A stretch of 64,000 nucleotides of DNA, taken from NCBI RefSeq assembly GCF_000521465.1, contig NZ_BAVR01000002.1, positions 51,283-115,282 on the forward strand, in the 5' to 3' direction. The position numbers and the translations under genes were made by a program. The stretch is from Acetivibrio straminisolvens JCM 21531. Lineage in GTDB: Bacteria > Bacillota > Clostridia > Acetivibrionales > Acetivibrionaceae. The notes under the pieces are model-generated. The model was not told the DNA's origin, made no database searches, and was given only the letters and a program-made list of their open reading frames with translations. This document shows positions 55,443-64,000 of this stretch, piece after piece (positions within the stretch are counted from its first letter, which is position 1; each line of letters begins with the position of its first letter).

Positions 55443-57535
55443 TTATAGATAAAACCAGCCCTCATCATTATCCTCATTATTATTTTTATCCATACTTATT
55501 TTTGTCCGATTGCTTCCGCCTAGAGACATGCTATAAAGCTTGCCGCCAGTGGTTTTGCTGCTATAATATATGTGCTCGTTGGCCAAATTTATGAATTCGG
55601 AGTTTTCATTGTTGAGCTTTGTCTTGTCTGTGCCCTCAGTTCTGATTCGGTAAATGCTTCCGCCGTCGCTCTTGTTGCAGTAGTAGACCCAGCCGTTTGA
55701 CACATTTATATTATAGGATATATCATCATTCAGCTTGTTTTTGGAACGGCCGTCAATGCTTGCTTTATACAGCTTAAATCCGTCACTTTTATTGCAGTAA
55801 AAAATATAATCACCGTAAACATTGATATAGCTGCTTCATCACTTACAATTCTTGTCCTGCCTTTGCCCATGGTGTTTATCCTGTATATTTTACCCCCGTC
55901 ACTTTTGTTGCTGTAGTAAATCCAATCATCCTTAATAAACAGGCTGTGGGTGAAGTCGTTATTCAACTTAGTCTTTTCGGTACCATCGGTTTTTATTTTA
56001 TATAGCTTGTAACCGTCACTTTCATTTATGTAGTAAATCCAATCCCCGCTAACTGTCATGTCCCAGGAACGGTCGTTGTTGAGTTGGGTCTTACCGTTTC
56101 CCTCGAGGTCAATTCTGAATATGTTGTCATTATTGTTTGGGTCGGTGTAATAAATCCAGTTTCCGCAAACATTAAGAAACCAGGATTCGTCATTGTTTAC
56201 CTTCTGAAGGTCACTTCCGTCAAACTTTACTTTGTAGATGTTAAAGTCGGAACCGGCATTGGAAAAATAAAGCCAGGATCCTTGAGTACATACCAGTCCT
56301 CCGTTTAAAATATTGCCGGATTGGTTTCCCGTATGGTTGTAAACCATTTCTCTTCTTAGTAAACTTCCAAAGATACTGACTGTTCTGTCCAATGTTTTTT
56401 TCGGTGCTTCCGGCTGATTTTGAACATCCAGCAATACAGTATCCATACACTCATCGTCCATATTTTTATCGTTCATGTTTGCATTGTTAATCTGCGGCAT
56501 AATCACATCGTGTTGTGAAGGGGAGTTTTGCATAAGTTCAGTATCCATTACAGTATTATCAGCAGCAGATGGTGAAATAACCCAAAATGAGTGTTCTTCA
56601 TAGCTCATCTCCGACAAAATCTCGTAAAGCGCTTTTTCGCCTCTGTGGCAGAGGAATATCTTGCATCGGGATCAAAAGCACACATTTTCAATATAAACTG
56701 CGAGAGCTTTTCACCGGCCTGAAGGGGAGGGGTAAGTGCCTCGCCGGAAAGCCTTTTATCCAAAGCTGCTTCGCTGTCTTTATACTTAAGCTCCTGAGGA
56801 TAGGGAGGCATAAAGGGAAATCTTCCGTGATTTAAAAGCTTATATATTACAATACCCAAGGAATACAAATCGGACCTTGAATCATATGGCCTTCCTCTGT
56901 AGACTTCCGGTGCCATATAAAGAGGAGTACCCCGTATAGAGGAAGCCAGCGAGATTCGTGTCAGTTCCTTAGCAATGCCGAAGTCGCCGAGCTTGAATTT
57001 ACCGTCGGAGGTAACGAATATATTCTCGTCTTTTATGTCCCTATGGATTATTTTCTTTTGCTCACAGATTTCCAAGGCAGAACAGATATCCAGAGCAACA
57101 TTTATTACACCGGCTCGGGTAAGACCGTTTTGGGATATGTATTTATTAAGTGTTGTGAGATACTCCATTCTTATAAGTATATCCCATCCGAAACGCTCGC
57201 TGCTTTTTTGTACCAAATGGTCTTCGTAGCTTACTATATTTGTATTTCCGCGCAAGGTATACATCATATGTATTTCGTTAACGATGTTTTTAACAGCACT
57301 TTGAAAATATTGCTCCAAGGAATTGTCATCATTGCCGATGGTTGCAACAGCTTCGCGGTGCTGTTCTTGGGTGGGAATACTTATAAGCTTTAAGGCAGAC
57401 TGGTATTTAAAACCCCATTCCTCTTTAAAAATCTTATATACTTTCCCATAGCTTCCTTCGCCGATAAAGGATTCTACACGCCATGCGCCCCACAAGCTCG
57501 TATTTTTTTATATAATCATCAAAAGAAACGTGCAT
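55443..57535 (-). CDS. Ser/Thr protein kinase fused to seven DUF5050-type repeats (three frameshifts)
   Basis: After repair this is one 697-residue protein. The kinase domain spans about 12-290: GEGSYGKVYK, Lys in ALKLI, HRDIKDEN, DFG in KLGDFGIA and APEVYRGRPYDSRSDLYSLG. An acidic Met/Asn/Asp-rich linker without a membrane span follows. Seven repeats of about 43 residues (W/I-YY-N-SD-G-x-IYRI-G-KTKLNND pattern) then suggest a cytoplasmic beta-propeller. ATG 57535 follows GGAGG. The frameshifts are one extra G at 57488-57491, one lost base in the T run 56633-56637, and one lost base at 55829. It belongs to the type VII secretion locus, next to its PP2C partner. Confidence 0.85.
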
Positions 57536-57631
57536 TTTTCGGACCTCCAAGGAATTTGCTTATAATATTTCTATAAAATTATAGCATCAAATACGCTATA
57601 TAGACAATGAAATGTGTAATTATATTCCGAT

Positions 57632-58461
57632 TTACATTAAGATATCTTCAATTTTGACAACAATACAGGTTATATTGTCAGAACCTCCGTTTATTAGTGC
57701 TTCGTTTATAAGTGTTCGTGCGATTTTAGAAGGATCGTTCTCGGTATTTATAGTACTCTTTATGAACTCATCTTCAACCATATTTGTAAGGCCGTCAGTG
57801 CAAAGAAGAAATACATCCCCCTTTTCAAGAGAAAAGCTTTCCGAAACGTCCGCTTCAACAATTCCTTCTTCCGGAGGTATGCCGAGAAACTTGTAAAGCA
57901 AGTGTTTACTTGGGCTGTTCGATGCTTCTTCAGGCTTAAAATGCCCAGTCTTATGAGTCTTTCAGCTTCTGTATGGTCTTTGGTAAGTCGGATTATTTCA
58001 TTGTCTCTCACATGATATATTCGGCTGTCGCCCAAGTTCAGTGCCTTTGCTTGGCCGCCGTATATCAAAAGGGCAGCAAAGGTTGCTCCTGTTCTTGCAC
58101 CATATTCAACTCCCAAGTTATATATTAGATTGTTGGTGTTTTTAATATAGGAATTAATTCTGTTGACGCAACCTTCAATATTGCCGTTATTATTGTTTTT
58201 GATAAAGTTATGGGCCTTTTTTAATTCGAGCATGGCAGTAAGAGAAGCTTTATCACCGAAGGCTTCTCCGCCCATGCCGTCACTTACGGCAAACAGGAAA
58301 AAAGAATCGGCTTCATTTATGTCAAAAAGAACTGTCTTTTCTGTGGTAGACGGAGAAAAATAGATGCCGTTAAGATAAAAATTATCTTCGTTAATGCTGC
58401 GCACAAAGCCAACATTTGTTGCAGCTGAAGCCCGAAGTATTATATTTTTTTCACTATACAT
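57632..58461 (-). CDS. PP2C-family protein phosphatase (one frameshift)
   Basis: A 276-residue metal-dependent Ser/Thr phosphatase. Metal and catalytic motifs are all present: RSINEDNFYL, AVSDGMGGEAFGD, NLGDSRIY, CTDGLTNMV and GGSDNITCI. The start at 58461 is chosen because AAAGGA lies six bases before that ATG. One base is missing at 57933-57934; restoring it joins RLGILS to PEEASNSPSKHLLYKFLGI. The kinase gene follows 96 bases downstream on the same strand, so kinase and phosphatase form a pair that would set phosphorylation of the FHA-bearing secretion ATPase. Confidence 0.92.
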
Positions 58462-58519
58462 GGCTTGTCCTTTCATACTAAAGTTATATAAAGCAAACAA
58501 TATTACGATTATATATTAA

Positions 58520-58768
58520 TTATAGAATTGTTAAGGTGGAGCCATCCCACACTCCGGCATCTTCAAGTGTTTCATCATCTCTAAGAACCCGTCCTAAAGG
58601 CTCAGCATACAAATGAAACTTCGAAGTAACACTGGTTAGGTCATCGTCAAGGCGAAGAGCGTAAGCTATTAACGATGACAGATGCTTTGCCGGTATATCA
58701 GTGGGCAGTTCCAAATCACGAGTTTCTTTTTTATTTTTGCATTTAACTGTTACAATTACATTGTTCAT
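58520..58768 (-). CDS. YukD/EsaB-like ubiquitin-fold protein
   Basis: An 82-residue protein with the beta-grasp pattern of YukD/EsaB: N-terminal strands (VIVTVKCKN, TRDLELPTDIPAKHLSSLI), a mid helix and a C-terminal LEDAGVWDGSTLTIL. It has no C-terminal Gly-Gly, as usual for YukD. YukD is a regulatory component of the Firmicutes type VII secretion system. It follows the WXG100 gene on the minus strand, after a terminator and one copy of the interspersed repeat. Confidence 0.82.
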   Translation of the reverse strand: MNNVIVTVKCKNKKETRDLELPTDIPAKHLSSLIAYALRLDDDLTSVTSKFHLYAEPLGRVLRDDETLEDAGVWDGSTLTIL

Positions 58769-58785
58769 ACTTTACATCCTCACTT

Positions 58786-58820
58786 TAAAAAAGAGGCTAT
58801 GCAGGTTTTACATAGCCCCT
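58786..58820 (-). terminator. Terminator after the WXG100 gene
   Basis: On the minus strand: GGGGCTATG, a 9-base loop, CATAGCCTC (one G-U pair), then TTTTTT. It separates the WXG100 gene from the YukD-like gene and may allow higher expression of the secreted protein. Confidence 0.82.
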
Positions 58821-58827
58821 TTACGAT

Positions 58828-58887
58828 TTGGCCTCTTGGGGTAAATGAAAGAGGAAAAAACGATGGGGCTTGATGCCCCTTATATAA
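58828..58887. repeat. Two-hairpin interspersed repeat, copy 3
   Basis: TTGGCCTCTT (58828-58837), loop GGGGTAAATGA, AAGAGG, then GGGGC-TTGAT-GCCCC (58865-58879). It keeps the first arm and loop pattern of the 36208 copy but has lost the AAAGC/GCTTT outer pairs of hairpin 2. It lies just 3' of the WXG100 gene (minus strand), where hairpin 2 reads as a GC-rich stem followed by TTTTTT. Confidence 0.7.
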
Positions 58888-58917
58888 TCCCGTGTATTTA
58901 TGTAACTAAAAAAAGTA

Positions 58918-59214
58918 TTATTTGCGAAGTTTATTTGCTATCTCCTGATCAGCCTGCTCAAGTGCATCAGCAACTGAATTCAGAGATAACTGAAGATCTT
59001 CAAGACATTTATTGAGCTTTCCTTCAAGCTCTTTTCTCAATGCAATAAACTGATCTACATAAGCTTGAGCAGCTTTACCTTCCCAAATACTCTTAAGACT
59101 GTCTATTTCCTTTTGAACAGTATCGAGAAATATCCTTGCTTCTGTACTTTTATCCTTTATTCTTCGAGCTGAGTTTCTAACTTCTACAGGTGTAATACGA
59201 ATAACATTTGCCAT
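58918..59214 (-). CDS. WXG100 family secreted protein (EsxA-like)
   Basis: A 98-residue helical hairpin protein. The WxG turn is in KSIWEGKAAQAYVDQF at about residue 44, flanked by two long amphipathic helices. There is no signal peptide, as expected for a type VII substrate. A gene for the EssC-type ATPase is directly upstream (131 bases). A C-terminal YxxxD/E-like export signal is not obvious. GGGGG precedes the ATG on the minus strand. Confidence 0.92.
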   Translation of the reverse strand: MANVIRITPVEVRNSARRIKDKSTEARIFLDTVQKEIDSLKSIWEGKAAQAYVDQFIALRKELEGKLNKCLEDLQLSLNSVADALEQADQEIANKLRK

Positions 59215-59345
59215 ATTATTATCCCCCTTTAAACTTCATTTTGGTATAAATTTCGACTATATGAAGACTGTACCAAACAATACTATTATCTCAGAAAAAT
59301 AAGTAAAAATCAATAGATAATTCTATTATTAGCAATCCGACTACC

Positions 59346-62300
59346 TTATTCGACAGACGAATTGTCTTTTTTGCTGTAGCTTTTATTTATCTGTGTTATC
59401 CATGCCTTTAAAATATTGCTTTCCAGCATAGCTGTCTTAACTCTGCAAAAACGTCCTCGATTAACAAGATAGCCGTCACCGGGTTTTATTGCCTTTTCAG
59501 TTGTTCCATAGGGAAGTCTGACGGAAAACACCTGTTGGTCTGAGATACTTCCCAGTAATACACCTGTTTGCATGTCCTTAAAAGCTTTTGCAAAGCTCTC
59601 CCAGCTAGAACCGATATCCTGGGTATGCCCTGCCATAACAATACTTATACCAAGATTTCGTTCTTTTTTTGCCAGTCGTTCAAACAGGTCTTTGGTAATA
59701 GGATCCGCATACTGCAAAAAGTCGTTAAAGTCGTCAATCAGGATAAGAGTGAGCTGACGGCTCAAGATAAACTCTTTTTCATTAATCAGTCCTCCTGCCC
59801 GAACTCTTTCCTCGTTAAGTTCGGATTTCCTGTTGTCAATTTCATTTTGAAGAGCTTCTGCAAACTCGTTTATATTATGCCCGTCGTTAGTATAGGATTT
59901 TGTGTGGGGAAGCTGGCTTAGTGCGTAAAGCCCCATAGAGCTTGAGTCAAAGATGTGTATTGCCAGCTTTTCCGGAGAAAATTTAAGAGCAAGGGTAATG
60001 GTCAGAGCTTGAAGGAATATTGTTTTACCGCTTTGAATATCTCCGGGTACCAACAAATGGGGTGTTTCCAAAAGGTCTACGAAGCATGGCTCTATATCAT
60101 TTTCTTCGATTCCCAAAGGTATGCACGCAGGCCTGCGGGCAAGGGTCTTTTTAACCTCATCTCTTATGATAAGGTCTTTGTAGTACACGATTTCGGGCAT
60201 GACAGGAATAGGCTTGGCTTTAGGTCCTGTCCAGCTTTTGGATATTGCATTTAAAATCGACTTAAGTTTAATTGTCCGTTCGATTTCCGATTCACCTTCC
60301 GCTGGCAAGGCTGTCTGGAATTCAAGGGGAGGATTACCCTTTATCAGGCCTCGTCCGTTTACAGGGCTTGGCTCCAAACCTTGAGTTCTTCCCACAATAA
60401 GCGAATAGTCACCTTTGTCGGACATCTGAAGGGCGACAGCCAGCTTGAAATTGGAACTCAATTTGTAACTGATTGATGATGTACTACTGCTTGTCACTAC
60501 TATATGTATGCCAAGGTTGCCTCCTTCTCGGGAAATTTGAATAATATAATCCACGTGTTCGGAGTATATTTCAGAGAAGGCGGAGAAATTGTCAATGACA
60601 ACTACAATTGCCGGAAGAGTTTCTCCGGAGGCATCCCTATATGCTGTCAAGCTGCTGACCCCTTTGTCGGAGAAGAGGTCTTTGCGGGTATCCATTTCTT
60701 TTATAAGGAATTTGAAGAGCTTGTTCAGTTTTTCTTCCTCGTCAACCGTTACTGTTCCTCCAACGTGGGGGAGCCCGGAGAATAAACCTAAAGTTCTTAC
60801 TCCAAAATCCAGTATATAGATATTTACATCGGAAGGAGAGTAGTTTAATGCCAAGGACATAATCAATGTCTGCAAAAATGTGGTTTTACCATATCCCGGC
60901 GAACCGTATACGATTAAATGTCCTTCTTTTCCAAGGTCAACTGTCAAAGGAGCCTGAAGCTGATTTTCCGGGTCATCGAATAGTCCGATGACGGGATTTA
61001 GCCAAGTATCTGCCTTTGTCCACTTTTCACCGTCCCAGCATCCCTTTACATCAGCAAGAAGACTTTCAAGATAAAGCTGTTCAGGAAGAGGCGGAAGCCA
61101 TGGCCCTTTAAGACGGTTTATATTTTCATGCTGTGCCACACCTGCTATATGAGAAACAGCAGCTTGAAGTTGAGTGAACTCAGCTTTGCTGATTTGTGAT
61201 GCAGATCTTGTATAAAGTTGGTGGCGTTTGCCGTTTATAGCGACCTCCGAAATATCGTTTTGCGCAGTGATTTCCTCACTGGCATCGGGAGTGTATCCTG
61301 CTCCGCTCCATGCGGACTGAAAAAGCTCGAATATTTCATCGTTTCCGACTTGGATGTAGGCTCTTCCGGGCAATTTGATATCTGCAGCATCGGGGCGTTT
61401 GATGACATCTTGGCTGTCATGAGGTCCCTGAACTTTAAGACAAATACGGAAGCGCGCGTTACTCCATATCTGATCGTCAACTACTCCGGCCGGCTTCTGA
61501 GTTGCAAGAATAAGATGTACACCAAGGCTTCGTCCAACCCTTGCGGTACTTACCAATTCCCTCATGAAATCCGGCTGTTCGCTTTTCAATTCGGCAAATT
61601 CATCCGCAATTATGACAAGATGTGGAAGAGGTTCTTTAGCTTTTTGGCTGTGGTAAAGCTTTTGATAGCTGTCTATATGGTTTACCCCGTATTGGGCAAA
61701 AATTGTCTGTCTCCTCTTAAGTTCACTTTTAATGGATACAAGGGCACGGTTGGCTGATTTCCTCCAAGGTTGGTAATTGTTCCAACCAAATGGGGCAAAT
61801 CAAGAAATGCATTTGCCATTCCTCCGCCTTTATAATCTATCAGCACGAAAACCACATCATGGGGATGGAAGTTTATTGCCAAAGAAATTATAAAGGATTG
61901 TAAAAGTTCACTTTTACCGGAACCGGTCGTACCTGCCACCAAACCGTGGGGTCCCTGTCCGCGCTCGTGAAGATCAAGGGAAATTAACTCATTGCCGGTG
62001 CGTATTCCAAGGGGTGCCGCCAATGAGCGGAAAGCCTTGTTCTTTTTCCAACGCTCCGGCACATTTAATTCTTCGACAGTTCTGACGGAATACATTTGCA
62101 AAAGGGTTATTGATGAAGGCAAGCTTGTTGAAATCATCAATTCTTTTATGCGTATTGGAGCCATTCTTCTTGAAAACTGCTCGGCATCTTTTATAGACAC
62201 TGTATCCGGTAAAAAGGGCATAGGGGAAGAACCCTGGCTTCTTTGCAGCATATGGCCGGATTTGGGAGCAAGCTCAATGATGGCCTGGCAATCTTTCGGA

Positions 62301-64000
62301 AGATACTCAATTCTATCAAAAAGATAAACGGTTGATACACCAAGGGCTTGATTGTTGTGAGCCAAATAATTCATAATCGGCTCATCTTCAATCAAACGAA
62401 TGTCGGCCAGAATGAATACATAATGGGGTAAATTTACAGGAGTTGGAGGTGTATCCTTCTTATCATGGCTGGTACGCTGTTCCCGCTCTTTTATTATATC
62501 ATAGAAATAACTAAATAACTGGTGTGCCATTTCCTTATCATTTGCAAGAAAACGGATTTGACGATTTTCATTCCATACATGGGGCAGCCAGCGAATCCAT
62601 TCCCATTCGTCGGCTTCCTCTTTGGGATAGACCAGCACAATTTTTACCTCTTCATAGGAATGAAAGGTTGCCAGTTGCATAATTAAAGCTCTGACATTTT
62701 TTAAAACTTCACTTCTTGAGCCTATTATTCCTGCTGTACCCGAATAAAATAAAGGGACACAAACAGGTATATCCGAAACCAGACTAAACTCATCATAGAG
62801 CTTTTGAGGTTCCGACATTAAAGGGTCACTATCAATACTAAGCGGCTGGCTTTGAACATTAATCTTGATCGCCAAGGGTGCGGTTCCTATACCTATCCGC
62901 GCCGAAAGAAAATCATTGAACTGGGGAGTTCTTTCCCAAAGCCTTCTGTCTATGGTTTCAACACGTCTGATGCATTCGGTGGGGTCGGGGTTCATAATAA
63001 GCATACCTTTTTTTTGCTGTTCCCGGGCTATTTCAAGTTCTTTACGTATTGAGTGGATGATTTCTCCATATTTTTTGCTTCTCAACTCGGTATCGTCTTT
63101 AAATTTTTTATTTTGAGATATATATTGAGATATTGATACAATTACTGATACAAAGGTCATTGAAAACGAAAGCAGCATATGGGTTGATTTGCCAATAACG
63201 GCCGTAATAATTGATATAATAGACATCATTATCGGAGGCAATAAAATGCCCAGCCATGATATAGTTGGTTTGGATGCTGCCGACGGGGGATTGGGTATTG
63301 CTTTTTCGCCTTCCGGCATTTCAGGCATAAGCCTTGGAGAACGCTGTATATAAGGATACGGAGGTTTGGCTGATTTTAAGGCTGCCTTAAGACCGTTAAC
63401 ATACACTCCGTCTCCCATGTGGTACACAGAAATAAAAGAGCCTTCAAAAACTATTTTATATCCGCAGATATGGATTATATCACCTTGATTTAAAGCGCTG
63501 TCATAAACCTTTTTCCGTTCAAAAAGGTACCGTTTAGACTCTCAAGGTCTGCAATATGATATTTTCCGTCTATGGATTTATATATCTTGGCATGCTCACT
63601 TGAGACCAGTTTGTCCGAATAAACTATATTGCAGGATTCGCTTTTTCCTATGGTGATCTCTGAAACTCCCCTTATTTCGAAGTTTTCCAGAACATTGTCA
63701 TAGGGATCTTCTGGCTTTACAATAATGGCAGCTCTGCTCATGGTTTCGGGTGAATTTCCGATTACATAAGTATCATAGGGAATAAGATTCTTTTTGCTTA
63801 TGGTGCTTCCATTGCAAAAATCCCCGATTTACTGTGATTATAGATGTACCACTGGTTGTCTTCCTTTTTCAGGGAGCAGTGGTTTTCATCAATACAGGAT
63901 GAATCAATCACTACATCGTTTAAATCGGAGCGTCCGATGGATATTATATTCTTGTTGAAAGAATCAATTTCAACAATTTTAAAAAAATTATCAAAGTAGG
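59346..64000 (-). CDS. essC: Type VII secretion ATPase EssC/YukB (5' end outside window; three frameshifts)
   Basis: The largest gene at the right edge; its start lies beyond 64000. Order on the minus strand: a first FHA domain, a second FHA domain (IGKSESCNIVYSDKLVSSEHAKIY), two transmembrane spans (about 63140-63260), then three FtsK/SpoIIIE ATPase domains with P-loops GTTGSGKSE, GSPGYGKTT and GDIQSGKTI. This matches Firmicutes EssC, the motor that exports WXG100 proteins. Single bases are missing in the runs at 63816-63820 (restoring IFCNGSTISK), 63510-63514 (restoring NGKKVYDSALNQGD) and near 61754 (restoring NQANRALVSIKSELKRRQ). The C-terminal end is at 59346. Confidence 0.93.

Noticed and set aside
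55391..55594. A 67-codon plus-strand frame after the TadF-like gene
   Set aside because: It lies antisense to the DUF5050 repeats of the kinase fusion, which are clearly coding.

Overview
The window looks like a chromosomal segment of Acetivibrio (Clostridium/Hungateiclostridium) thermocellum or a very close relative. The strongest evidence is an adjacent pair of dockerin-bearing cellulosomal GH9 enzymes whose domain orders match CelJ (Cel9D-Cel44A) and CelQ. Low GC, GGAGG-type ribosome binding sites, a clostridial thi operon, ferredoxin-linked enzymes and a Firmicutes-type WXG100 secretion locus fit this. No rRNA, tRNA, CRISPR array, transposase or phage gene was seen.

Layout, left to right. 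1-6225: an operon with a BacA-like prephenate decarboxylase homologue (cut by the left edge), an acyl-CoA dehydrogenase, a BacB-like cupin, a ThDP-dependent enzyme and an EtfB/EtfA pair whose EtfA carries ferredoxin clusters. This is the most novel-looking block: it suggests an anticapsin/dihydro-4-hydroxyphenylpyruvate-type branch from prephenate joined to flavin electron transfer. 6361-8884: two small minus-strand genes, a stand-alone SIR2-like gene and engB. 8950-14409: TPP riboswitch with attenuator, then thiS-thiG-thiH-thiF-thiE(fused)-thiC. 14803-25372: GNAT, SH3/NlpC-P60 hydrolase, comEC, three tandem M42 aminopeptidases, hisC, beta-CASP nuclease. 25517-32777: sodium/solute symporter, iorA-iorB-paaK-ACT aryl-acid module, rarA. 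32822-36148: feoA-feoB-Cys-rich peptide (minus) facing a DtxR-family regulator, with three copies of an AGTTAG-N6-CTAACT palindrome. 36173-38163: mtnP-mtnA (minus). 38415-39053: TraR/DksA-type zinc-finger protein. 39744-47202: celJ and celQ. 47522-55410: a Tad-like pilus assembly cluster. 55443-64000 (minus): a type VII secretion locus with essC (cut by the right edge), WXG100, a YukD-like ubiquitin fold, a PP2C phosphatase and a protein kinase fused to seven DUF5050-type repeats.

Two cross-cutting observations. First, about 24 single-base frameshifts, nearly all one-base losses in short homopolymers, break 15 otherwise well conserved genes, including housekeeping genes (engB, thiC, hisC, feoA, comEC, rarA). 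They are best read as sequencing or assembly errors, so each is annotated here as one gene with its frameshift position. None was seen between about 35.4 and 55.8 kb. Second, a short two-hairpin repeat occurs at 36208, 47263 (two overlapping copies) and 58828, always just 3' of a gene. One copy supplies the last codons of mtnA.
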